Below, piece by piece: positions 1 to 10,065 of a stretch of DNA of 64,000 bases (its first letter is position 1; each line of letters begins with the position of its first letter). The stretch lies in assembly GCA_015501075.1 (NCBI GenBank), contig JADNYJ010000005.1, forward strand, positions 620,001 to 684,000, in the 5' to 3' direction. The DNA is from Gymnopilus junonius (Eukaryota > Basidiomycota > Agaricomycetes > Agaricales > Galerinaceae). The position numbers and the translations under genes are program-made. The notes under the pieces were generated by a model. That model was given only the letters and a program-made list of their open reading frames with translations. It was not told where the DNA came from and did no database searches.

Positions 1-235
1 CGACAACAGCTCAGAAAAGATTTAGGAGCAGGGAAAGAGATAAGCCTCAAACTCCTGGCAGAGGAGAAAGCGATACGACCTCTATTCAAATTCATAAACA
101 GTTCAAGACGTTTTAAGGGATCACACGGGGACGTAGAACTGCCAGCAACACAAGACGAAGAAGGAGACGAAGACGAAAATCACGAAAGACAACAGTGGAC
201 TACATAGATAGTTTTCGTACACAACTTCTCACTTC

Positions 236-535
236 TTTTTGTAGTTTTTTTTTCTTCTTCTTTTTCTTCTTTTTCTTTTTCTTCCTTCCTTTCTTTCTCT
301 TCTCTTTTTCGTTCCTTGTTTCCTTTCTCTCTCCTCTTTTCTTTTCTCTCCCCTCCCCCTTCATGCTTTTTCCTCTTCTTTTTATCACCTTCCCCTTTTT
401 TCCTTGCCTTCTCCTCCCCTCTTCTCTTGTTCTCCCTCTGGAAGTTCACACACATCTGTATATAGCAAACAGCATCTTTCTCGTATTTCCTCTCCCTCTC
501 TCTCTCTCTCTCTTTCTCCCTTTTCTTTAACGTAT
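236..535. repeat. Polypyrimidine (T/C-rich) tract with CT microsatellite
   Basis: About 300 bases are almost pure T and C on the + strand, with runs of T and a CT dinucleotide repeat near 495-515. Long open frames on both strands here (Phe/Leu/Ser-rich or Lys/Glu-rich) are a by-product of the base bias. No coding or structural role is visible. Confidence 0.85.
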
Positions 536-736
536 TTTAATTCACAGTAATCCCGTACACCTTACCTTATACTTACATGCAGTACTAACATGGCACGCAC
601 GACGTGCCTGCGCGTCCTCTTCAAGTAGGCCACCTCTTAACTGTCGAGTACAAAGTATATAGAACTGGACGGCAAAGTAGTACACCGTAGATAGAAGTCC
701 GACATAAGGCAAGCGCCTCAAAGGACAGTAAATGGG

Positions 737-770
<34 letters not shown>
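737..770. repeat. A34 homopolymer
   Basis: A run of about 34 A residues. It could be the poly(A) tail of a retroposed element lying to its left, but no flanking target duplication was found inside the window and no element-like coding sequence precedes it. Its length is likely to be unreliable in any assembly. Confidence 0.8.
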
Positions 771-772
<2 letters not shown>

Positions 773-2051
773 AAAGTCCCGAGTTGATGATGTCGAAAAG
801 GCAAGTGGAAAGAGAAAAAAACATCCGGGTTTGGGAAATTAACTTTGCACTCAGGAGAGTAGGAAAGTTTAAAAAAACGTAAAGGAACAACATAGAGTCA
901 TAGCGCAATTCAATTGATTTCATGATGGCTAATGAGATCAATGAAATCAACGGATGACACGGAGAACTCGAGTCCCCCATCCCATCCTCGAGGCAAAGTC
1001 GAGGTCCGCCCCAGCGCGTCTGCAAGCGACATTAACACTGACAGTGGGAAAATGGAATATGTGGGGTATTTTTGCCATTTAGGACCGCCCATTACCCCAC
1101 ACAGTCCCGCGGGGAGACTATCGAGGGTACGTGTGAGCCTAGGTTATTTTTCGTCCCTCCGGCAGACGAGGGATTCGATGAGCAGCTGACCTAGCAAGAG
1201 TGGCTTGAGTAAATCACCGAGAGTTCCGTGTGTTGTTTCTTTTGCTAATGTCCCCCGATGCCGTGCGCATTGGGAAAAGGACAAAACGCGATGGCATAGG
1301 AACAGGGAAGAAGTGGCTGGTGAATTAGGTTTACGTCAATGAAAAGTACCAAAAGCCTTGCACGCCGGAAGGAAGGATGGACGAAAAGTATCCGAAGTGG
1401 GGATATGTCGGTCCGAGATCGCCTTGGTCATGTTCCCTTCCGTGGGCGTTGGAAAGATCGGCTTGGAACAATGGTGATTCGGTTAGTAGACTAATACCGG
1501 CCGCGGATGGATTGCTGAGAGTGGACCAAAAAGGAGAAGAAGAAAAGAGGTAAAAGAGGAAGGAGCAAAGACAGAGCTAAGGTATACTACAAGCAAATGA
1601 ATGAATGAATGAAGAGATAGCAGAGCCTCGTTGACATCTAGATATAATGATAAAGCACACGCACAAGTGTAAACTAAAAGATAAAAGCTAAACTGGGTCA
1701 TGAAAAAAGTGTGGAATGAACAGGGAAAGAACGTGGATGATGTTACATTGTTGAAGGGCAAAGCAGGTGAAGGATATGGTATAATCTTTATGTGGTATAA
1801 TTAACCGACGTGTATAGTAATGTGGGGGAAGAAGGATGGCGATGTGGTACTTGTCACCTAAATGACGAAAGGATGATGTATCGCTAGGGTGGATGTGGCG
1901 TTCCGCGTAATGTGTTGGTGCCGTTAGTTACCCATGTGGCGTCGCATAGGGCATCGAGCCCAGTCATGAATGTATGATTTAAACGATGAAGGATGACTCA
2001 ATGAGAAGGGGTGGGGGTTGACGAGTCGGACCGTGTCATCTCGGTCGGAAC
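771..2051. other. Intergenic, no supported gene
   Basis: No recognisable protein or RNA gene. A minus-strand open frame at 910-1092 ends in a plausible-looking peptide, but it has no start context, splice partners or recognisable family. A short (AATG)n microsatellite lies near 1600. The right part probably holds the 3' UTR of the minus-strand gene that ends at 2052. Confidence 0.55.
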
Positions 2052-2977
2052 TCAGAAGCTGCTGGTCCTGTGGTGACGAGATCGTCGCTGAGGCTGGGGT
2101 TGCTTGTTCGATTTCAAGAATCCACCGAAGATGCGCTTCAGCAAAGGGGGTTGCTTGGTCTGGTACATTGAATGAGGATACTGGGGGCGTTCTACAAGGG
2201 TGTGAGAAAGTGACAGATAGACATGGTCAAAGGACGTACAGCTAGGTCAACGGGTTTGATGGGTGAGGGTGGGTAGACCGGAGAGGGACCGTTGGGGTAA
2301 TAAGGGGCCGGATAGGCATACTTTGAATCCTGAGGATAAACGTAGTTTGGGAGGGTCTGTGATCTGACAGGCCCACCCATGGGCCTGTATTGAGGGGCAG
2401 AATAGGGGACTTGCTGTCCGAAAGTGTAGGATGTGGGAGAGGGGACTTGTGTTGATGATGTCCGGGATGAGTGCCGTGAGTCCCTGGGAGAAGTGAGCTT
2501 TGGCGGATACGGGTACTGCTGGTAAGGAGGGTATGGGTTTGTGGGTGAGGGCAGCGGGGGAATGGGAAGAGGGGGAGGCACGGAAAATGCTCTCGAGTGG
2601 TCGGACCGATGGGGAGCGGCGGAATGTGAGGCAGATCGGTGGCGGTTGGGTCGCGGACGAGAGGAGTCTCTGTCGGAGTGACCCCTGGTGCTCCTTTCGC
2701 GGTCGCGCAGCTCTCGATCTCGATCTCTGTCCCAATCCCTCTGTCGATCTCTGGGATCCCTGTTCTCCCGCCGCGGATGTCGTCTGCGATAGTCGGAATC
2801 GTGCTCATCGTCTGAATCAAGGGAGCGGTCGAGGGCGAGGGCCTGGACGGCGGGGGTCGCCGGGGTAAAGGGGTTTTTCGGGGGAAACCTGTTGGTCCTG
2901 TCGACCCAGCGGGCGATCTGCTGCTGTTTGTGCAGGTAGGCCTCAAAAGCCTCTGGGGAATAGTCGTACTCTGTCAT
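2052..2977 (-). CDS. Arg/Ser/Pro-rich protein with a conserved-looking basic C-terminus
   Basis: Two exons, 2977-2240 and 2180-2052. The intron 2239-2181 runs from GTACGT to a CAG acceptor, and skipping it replaces a spurious read-through tail with the C-terminus containing LLKRIFGGFLKS. The start is ATG 2977 (MTEYDYSPEAFEAYL); an in-frame upstream start is less likely because coding character begins here. The protein is about 288 residues. After the N-terminus comes an Arg/Asp/Ser region (roughly residues 60-120) with RD/RE/RS dipeptides like those of splicing-associated proteins, then Pro/Tyr-rich sequence. No enzymatic domain, signal peptide or membrane segment is seen. It is divergent from the PhoD-like gene. 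Function is unknown; an RNA-related or scaffold role is only inferred from composition. Confidence 0.8.
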
Positions 2978-3112
2978 GGCGTGCAGAGAAAGGAACCGCA
3001 CAGATTCAGTATTTATTTTCTGCACAGAAACGGCAAGTGTCAACCGCTGTCAACTCGGCCAAACAGTCCAAAAAGGCGTCGGTCGGCACTGCTCGTTGTT
3101 TCCCACGCTTTC
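2978..3112. promoter_or_regulatory. Bidirectional promoter region
   Basis: The 135 bases between two divergent start codons (2977 minus, 3113 plus) must hold both proximal promoters and 5' UTRs. No clear TATA box or named motif was recognised. Confidence 0.6.
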
Positions 3113-6100
3113 ATGGATAATCCTGGATGGCATGCTCAGCGCCGCGCTCAGAAGGTTGTCCTCTTGTTTTCAATTTCTGCTGTCCATTTACTAACCCGAA
3201 TAACAGGAAAATGAAGCCTATAATCGCGAGTACCGCACCTCCGGGGGCTATCATCCCCCCGTCGAGGACGTCATGCCCATGGAAGAGAGCTTCATTGGCG
3301 GCTTCCGGCATCAGCTCCCGCCGCCCTCCCCTCGTCCCCCAGCCGTCCCGCCCAAGGATCTCCCCCACCATCTCTACCAGTCATCCCGGCCGTCCCAGAG
3401 CACCATCTCGACCGCCCAGCTCACCCAGCTGACCGCCGTCGAGAGGTCGCAAGTCCTGCGGGTCGCCCGTATGGACCCCCATCTACAGGTATTCTTTCAT
3501 TGCTTTCCGTTTATCGAGATCTCATCACGGAAGTAGTTCATGTGTGGTCCTCTGTTAAAGTATGTGCCTTGTTTTATTTTTGTTCCAATAGTCTATTTAA
3601 TTGCCCTACGTAGATATGACACTACAGATGAGCATGGCATCTGGCACGGCGCTGCTCTTATCATCAGTGCGTCCATTTTTCTCACTCTCCTCCCATTGAT
3701 CCATTCTCACCTCCACCAGCTGCCGACAGCGGTTCCATCTACGAACCCCATCCGACCCTTACTTATACATGGGATTCCGAACGACCTGCATTCCACCCAG
3801 CCTCTCCTAGTTCGTCCTCTCCTACGTCTTACGACCCTCCTTCCAGCAGCCGCTTCTCCAAATCAAACGACCATGAATCCAACTATGATGCTCCGCGCCC
3901 AAGTGGCATAAGTCAGCTACACACAGCCAAGTCGTACGAGCTGGGTCCACATCCCGCCGATCCACATTCCACCGTCCTAGCCGCATCTCCTTCAATGGGC
4001 ACGTTCGGTTTCCACCCGGGGTTACCCATCCCGAACACGAATCCCGCTACTAATGGTACGAACGGTCACGGAAATTCCGAAAACGAATCGGAGAATCTAT
4101 GTAGTGAACGCATCCCCGGGCAGGAAATCTGGGTTTATGGCGGTTACGGAGGGTCAGTTTTCATGCTTTTCCCCAAATTCCGGCACAGCTGAGCTTTGGA
4201 CGACTCAGCACTTTCACGTTTTGGCGTTTCCTTATCAAGGTCCCGCTAGCACAGCACGAGATGTCGGTTAGATATTCCATCAATAAAGGTCAACAACTGG
4301 AGTTCTGGGTACCAGGCCGGAACCAGAATATGCGTTGGGCAGCTTATTCCGTACGTACCGTTTAATTTTTAGTCGTCGTACCACACTGATGCCCCGTTTC
4401 TCTACTTACCATATTTGTACTGCAAATCACCGATTCACTCGAAATTCTTCATCGCGCATTAGTGTAACGGATTTTCTTCTGGTGTCAATCCAGATGACTT
4501 CCGCGGCCCAGGATTCAAGTCAGGGTACGACCCCGTCTGGATGGACCTTCTCTCTAAACATGCCGAGACGCCTTTTCATGCTCTCGTCGGAGGTGGTGAT
4601 CAGCTTTACTGCGATGCGTGTGTATTTTCAAACGTGTCATTTTTACATATCTGATCTACATTCTTCCAGAATAATGCGTGAACCAGAATTGCAAGAGTGG
4701 GTCTCGTTGTCCAAGCCAGAAGAGAAAAAGACGTTCTCTCTGACTCCTGAAATCGAGTTGGCTATCGACCGCTTCTTCTTCAATCATTATTGTCACATGT
4801 TCAGATCGGGTGCTTTTGCTCGTGCAAATTGCTCAATGTAAGCCTTTTGCTTTTCATTGTAAACGCCCTGTTCACTTGCAATGTTCAGACCGATGATAAA
4901 TATGTGTGATGATCATGGTATGTATTCTTGTTATTTTCCCTTTATTTGGCACCCGCTGACTTCATGTAGATCTCGTACGTCGTTGGATGCGCTGTTCTTT
5001 GTCACTCATTCTGATTCAAGTATGCTTTAGATTGATGGATTTGGAAGCTGTGAGACTCTTGGGTGCATCATATTTAATTATGCGATTCTAAATTTCTTCC
5101 AGATCCCGACGACCTGCAAAGGGCACCTGTATTCCAGCAGTGCGTCTAAGTCTCTTGCCTACTGCTTCAAGAAGGAACCAAAGCTGACCATTAACAACGT
5201 ACGGCAGGATCGGCGCAAGGGGATATTTTTCTTCCTACTTTTCCAATGCTTCATCAATGGTCCGTTCATTATCAAGCGGTAATTATAAGTTAACTAACCT
5301 TCTGCTTATCCTTGCAGTCGAAATGGACGGTATATCAGACGCTCCGGGCAGACATGTCTACCAGTCAGCCGTTATCGGCGAAGTGGGGCCCTATGTCCGC
5401 CTACGATCACATTCGTTCCTACCGCGCCTAGGACCGAGAGTGTACATGCTTCTTTTGGATTGTAGGTATGCTCTATTCCATCCTCTCCCTTTATTCTTGC
5501 ACAAAAAACACGATTCATTGTTTCACCAGAGCTGAACGTCGGAAAGACCAAGTGTGCTCGCAGCCGCAATACCAGCACGTCTTTGACCGGCTGAACAACC
5601 TCCCGGCGGGGGTGGAACACCTGATAGTGCAGCTCGGCATCCCAATAGCGTACCCGCGCATGGTGTTTCTGGAGACGGCGCTTGAGAGCAGGTTTAATCC
5701 GCTTGTTGCGCTTGGACGGAATGGATCGCTGGGGCTGAGTGGCTTTGTCAATAAGTTTAATGCGGACGCAGAGTTGTTGGATGATTTGGTAGGCCCTTTT
5801 TGGTGCTCGTTTGTCTCAACGTCATGCTAAATTTACCAAGAACGATCATTGGACAGCGAGGAGCCATAAAGTTAGTCTACCCATCTCTTTTTTTGTCAAG
5901 CTTGCTCACGTTTACTGTCATCAGAAAGAGCGCAACTGGCTTATTGAACAACTGCAAAATTTCGCTCGCATCAAACGAATTAGGGTAACATTCCTATCTG
6001 GCGATGTGCACTGTGCTGCTGTAGGTGTCTTGAAGACGCTGAAGGGGAAAAATCGCCCAGAGGTTTCTCCCAGGATGGATCACCGGTATATGGTCAACAT

Positions 6101-6668
6101 TGTAACGAGTATGTGCTGCATAACATTTATCACCTTGACCTCTCTTGATACCCCTTTTCTCCGTAGGTGCGATCGTGAACACGCCTCCGTACGTCCATTG
6201 TAACCTACGTTATGGCTGGGCTTCATGTTTATGTGTCGCATTTCGCTCTTTCCATTAGGCCAAACGGCGTGATCACTATGGTCTCTTCTCTGGCTTCCAA
6301 AGTTCACAAGACATTGCACTCCATTGAGACAGATGAAACCATGGTGAGGACTATTTTACGACGCTGATTAGATTGGGAGGTTAAACCCCTTACTTTGTTT
6401 TTTCTTAACAAGGAACCAATATTTGCGAAAGAGCCCAGCGGCCAATCGCGCAAGCAGAAGTTCATTATGGGACGACGAAACTGGTGCAGCTTCCGTTATA
6501 ATGAGAACAGCAAAGACATGGTGTTTGACATTCGAGTGGAGAGAGAGAAAGGCGAAGGAATCACTGTTGGGTAAGACTGAGCATCTTTTCATCTGAACAA
6601 ATGAGCTGAGAAAGCCTTGTCAAATGTTTTCCAGGTATCCTATGTCTGTGCCACCACCTTGCTGGTAA
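3113..6668 (+). CDS. PhoD-like phosphatase domain protein (fungal type), 21 exons
   Basis: Exons: 3113-3154, 3207-3488, 3537-3559, 3614-3666, 3720-4152, 4209-4350, 4463-4617, 4670-4837, 4889-4917, 4970-4974, 5031-5049, 5103-5139, 5208-5259, 5318-5465, 5530-5788, 5841-5870, 5925-6108, 6167-6188, 6259-6343, 6413-6570, 6635-6668. The product is about 786 residues. It has a disordered Pro/Ser-rich N-terminus, then the fungal PhoD-like metallophosphatase core: IPMINMCDDHDLIDGFGS (metal-binding NxxDDHD-type motif), LLLDCRAERRKDQVC, and FLSGDVHCAA near the end of the core. The C-terminus is YPMSVPPPCW. Members of this family are predicted metal-dependent phosphatases; the substrate in fungi is not established. 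Exon 10 is a 5-base microexon. Exon 13 reads IGARGYF and then, one frame over, FFLLFQCFIN, so one base seems missing in the T5 at 5226-5230. A weaker GT donor at 5143 would also keep the frame open. Confidence 0.88.
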
Positions 6669-7062
6669 CATGACATGCCTTTGGCTTCTTGCGTGGATGT
6701 CAGTTTGCATTGTATGCGTTTCGAGGGTTGTGTTTGCCGAGAACCCGCCATTGCAGAGCCACTATCTCTACACCTCTACACTCCTAATCTCAGGCCTTGC
6801 CTGATCTTTACATTATCTATATCCCTCATCTCTCATTATACCCCGACTCTTTGAATTGGCCTTCTGTACATCTTAGTTCTGCTCAGTTCGTAAAAAGTAG
6901 TTCAATTATTTAATATGTTGCTGGGATCCTAACATGAATTTCAGAGATGTCATAACGGTTAAATTCCTTTAGCAATAGGAAAATGCTGCAACGACAACTG
7001 GAATAAACTTGTCAGAAGGGTATCTTTCCTCCACAGCCAATATCGTTACTTTTCTTCCTATT
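6669..7062. other. Intergenic between PhoD-like gene and PAP2 remnant
   Basis: It contains the 3' UTR of the PhoD-like gene and the distal remains of the PAP2 pseudogene on the other strand. No independent gene is seen. Confidence 0.5.
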
Positions 7063-7792
7063 TCATACCATGCTTTCTCTTTTACAGTGTTGCTGACGAC
7101 TTGTCCGTTTGTGCTCTGTTTGGGACCACCACGTCCAAATGCATTTCATGTCACACCTGGCCCACCAATTGTTCACAACGAGAACAGTAGCGTCACCCGA
7201 GCCGCCTTCGCGAGTAAAAGGTAGGTCGCAGAAGGCAATTTCTTGCAAAGGTTGGTAGATGAAAAACGGTCCACGCGAGGCGCTGGGTAAAAATGGCTGG
7301 CGATGGAAGAGGGATGTAGCACGCGGCAGGAGCAAGTGGTTGAACCTGGAGTCGAAAATGGAAGCGAATGTTTGGCGGAAAGCAATGAGAGCGGTACATG
7401 TTGCCTTTTATTGCTCCTGCGAGCACATCGTCCCAGTTGTGAACTAGAATCATTTGGATCTGTTACCAGGAAAGAGAATTTCTGAAACTCTGCGACTTAC
7501 ATTCATCGATCGTTAGTGCACCGGAAATGAGACATGCGCCGAGTAGGAGAGCAAAGAAGAGAATCATTTTCCAATAAGTAGGATTAGGTGCGCTCGTCCA
7601 TAACTTTTAATAGAGCATTGAAATACAGCGAAAGATTAAGGAGCCCTGCACATGCAGCTGTTGAGTGGCCAGAAGGCATGGATTCTAACGAGTCGTTTAT
7701 TTCTTTCTCATCCGCTGTGCAGATTTTAAGAGTCCCATGGTCGTTGTTAGCTAGTCATCTTTACTTCTCCTTCTAACTTGAAACGAAAAAAT

Positions 7793-7809
7793 AAAGAAAA
7801 AGGGTGCAA
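7793..7809. repeat. Target site duplication, left copy (17 bp)
   Basis: AAAGAAAAAGGGTGCAA, identical to 9510-9526. The two copies bracket the LINE exactly, and joining them restores the PAP2 remnant across the insertion point. Confidence 0.92.
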
Positions 7810-9483
7810 TGCCACGCTGGGATCCGCGGATCGCCCAAGACAGAACCCGCCCCCAAAACAGCGTGTACACAGAGGAGGAGACGGAGATCGCAAAGGGCCT
7901 AAACTCTGGGCCTGAGATATGAGATGAGTTCAGGGTCTTTGGCGAGGACAGAATGAATCAGGAGCAGGCAGCCTTAAGAGAAAATGAAGATGAATCAGGG
8001 GAAGAAATAGTCTTTATAGGTGCGTGCCTTGAAACGTCGAAGACGGACGAGCCGAAGCCAGTTGCGGGCCTGTGGTACCCAAGTGACGAAGCGGCAAATA
8101 TCAGCTTCGAGTCCACGACTAAGGGGGCTACAGTCCCAGTCTGCGAGCATAGGCAGTGCTACTGGCTCTCCAAAGAAGTGACCCAGTGTGCAGACTTCGA
8201 ATAAAGATCGTAAGCAAAGCCCTAAGGAGGTCAGTCACCACGGACCTTACGAGGAACAAAGACCGGGGGTGGCAAAGCCTCCAAATAGGTCGAGCACTGC
8301 AAATGGCGATGGCACACATCAGGAGGAGACCAGGTATGGTCACCCTGGAAGTTGTTGAGAAATCGCACCTGCTAGTGATTAGCGCCCGGCACATGGCGCT
8401 TGAAATGGATGAGGCCACGAGATTGGCTAACTCGCCGATGATAACAGGCCCCGAGGACTTCACCCAATCAGGGGCACGTCTGTCCTCGATGACCCAGTCG
8501 ACGCTTTACAAAGGAATAACTGCAGCAAAAGGCTCACCAGAAGTATGCCGACAAACTGCTATTAACCTGGCAAAGACCCAACATGCAGTAGCTGAAATAG
8601 CGGAGAGGCAGCCATCGCAGGTAGAGGTCTGGAACTCGCTTAAACAAAAGGATTTTGACATTAAAACCAGAGCCTTCTTCTGGAAGGTCATGCATAATAC
8701 GTACAAGTGTGGGGATTATTGGAAATACATCCCCAACTATGAACACCGGAGTCGCTGCGAAGTTTGTGGCACAACAGACTCCATTGAGCACGCCCTGACG
8801 GAATGCCGAGCCTCAGGACAAGAAGAAATATGGTGTTTAGCTGAGTCCCTATGGAACAAAGGGGGCCTACCTTGGAAGAAACCCACCCTTGGAATGATAC
8901 TTGGGTGTGGTCTAGTGTCCTTCCACCCCTAGCAAAACCGCTGCTGCCTTGAAGAGGCCAATAGACTCTTCGCAATACTTATCTCCACGTCAGCTAAGCT
9001 GGCCTGGAACCTCAGCAGGAAGCATAAGATCGACGACAAGGGCAATCCAGCCCGCATTCTCCCTAAGTTCTAACGCCTCAGTGAAAAGACTTTGGCTTAA
9101 GACAATTAATAGACGCCTGCAAATAGATTGTCACTTGACTAACCGAGGCAAATTTGGCAAGCTTGCCTTGAGCAGAAAGTTAGTTGAAAAGACCTGGGAA
9201 TGCATGCTAGCTGACCAACATAACCTACCGGACGACTGGTCAGCGAATTCCACCGGGGTTTTAGTGGGTATTGGGTGACCTCCATAGGTAGGAACTTGAG
9301 AACAGAATAATGCTCGTCACCCCGAGCCCCACACTACTTAGTGCGTAATGGCATTTCCCCGGGGTGGAGAACGCTTATTTTATTTCTTACATTACTACTA
9401 CAAGGGCATGTCCCTTGTCTACTTAGCTGAGGCTCGTTAACTTATGGTAGCACGGAGCCTCGTAGCGTTGATGCAGCTCCACC

Positions 9484-9509
<26 letters not shown>
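7810..9509 (+). mobile_element. 5'-truncated LINE (non-LTR retrotransposon) with poly(A) tail
   Basis: About 1.7 kb inserted antisense to the PAP2 gene. The + strand encodes the 3' end of a LINE ORF2: RNase H-like sequence (7953-8440) and a zinc-knuckle region RCEVCGTTDSIEHALTEC (C-x2-C-x7-H-x4-C, near 8750-8810). The C-terminus LPDDWSANSTGVLVGIG ends at 9278. Reverse transcriptase and endonuclease are absent, as in a 5'-truncated copy. Frame changes near 8155, 8925 and 9070 show it is inactive. A 3' UTR of about 200 bases is followed by about 29 A. The perfect 17-bp target duplication implies target-primed reverse transcription and a fairly recent insertion. Confidence 0.93.
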
Positions 9510-9514
<5 letters not shown>

Positions 9515-9526
9515 AAAAGGGTGCAA
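9510..9526. repeat. Target site duplication, right copy (17 bp)
   Basis: Identical to 7793-7809. The leading A cannot be told apart from the end of the poly(A) tail, so the duplication may be 16 bp. Confidence 0.92.
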
Positions 9527-9837
9527 AGAACGCGATCACAGCCCAGATAGTAAATTTGGGGATAAACAACTTGTCCATCCTGGAAGTAGACCGGAAAGCT
9601 ACGAGTTGGTGCAGGGCCTAATTGGCACAGGAGTCGTACGAACAGGACAGACTACACGTAGCAGGTCCGCTCACCAGCAAAGTATACGCCAAGACCGATG
9701 GCGCCCATGACAGCCATGGTCAGTAGGTCGAGTCCATGAAGCCTAAACCAGGTGCTTGAACGAAATGAGTTCCCGACAGCCTTTCCGTGATGCGTGATAG
9801 GGAGTTCCTCATGATCAGTGTTGCGCTGTTTTACCAA

Positions 9838-10065
9838 AGGGATGTAATACTAAGAGGTTTATAGCGGAAGGTACTTTGGAGTGGTATCGTCATTATTACC
9901 TTCAGCAATGGCTTGCCAATTGGCGGGCCTATAGTAATGAGTGCTATAAATAGTCTTGGTGCATGATGTCACCTCCGTTGAGATCTGCTCAACGGATCGC
10001 TCGTCCAGATACCCTCACAGAAACATAGAAAGTCGCAATCAGATAATAAATCATAATCTTATGGC
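9838..10065. other. Intergenic
   Basis: It lies between the stop of the GH63 gene and the 5' remains of the PAP2 pseudogene. Any missing first PAP2 exon would be here, but none was recognised. Confidence 0.5.

Larger units (their letters stand above)
7063..9837 (-). pseudogene. Decayed PAP2-family lipid phosphatase gene (DPP1/LPP-like), split by a LINE
   Basis: Read on the minus strand, 9834-9527 encodes a PAP2 N-terminus (HGLDLLTMAVMGAIGLGVYF, an intron, then PAPTRSFPVYFQDGQVVYP and a membrane segment). After the LINE, 7792-7063 continues with membrane sequence, EINDSLESMPSGHSTA (phosphatase motif 2), MILFFALLLGACLISGALT, DEFHNWDDVLAGAI (motif 3 region) and FTREGG. Such enzymes dephosphorylate phosphatidate or diacylglycerol pyrophosphate at membranes. 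The copy is dead by several tests. The stretch that should hold motif 1 (KxxxxxxRP) is missing between GLLKS and ICTADEKEIN near 7720. Frames shift near 9575, 7590 and 7415, and stop codons interrupt it. The 1.7-kb LINE sits inside a membrane segment. No convincing first exon was found. A functional paralogue elsewhere is likely but cannot be seen here. Confidence 0.85.

Noticed and set aside
180..530. Lys/Glu-rich and Phe/Leu-rich open frames
   Set aside because: They are translations of a polypyrimidine tract.
621..1189. Open frames on both strands around the A34 run
   Set aside because: Poly-Phe/Lys from the homopolymer, no family resemblance, no splice support.
6969..7567. A spliced 142-residue protein with a signal-peptide-like start (MILFFALLLGACLISGA) on the minus strand
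   Set aside because: Four exons with normal splice sites can be drawn, but the peptide is the second half of a PAP2 phosphatase (PSGHS lies just upstream, the FHNWDDVLAGA block is inside). The better frame near 7300-7400 (FDSRFNHLLLPRATSLFH) is PAP2-like, so this is a pseudogene remnant.
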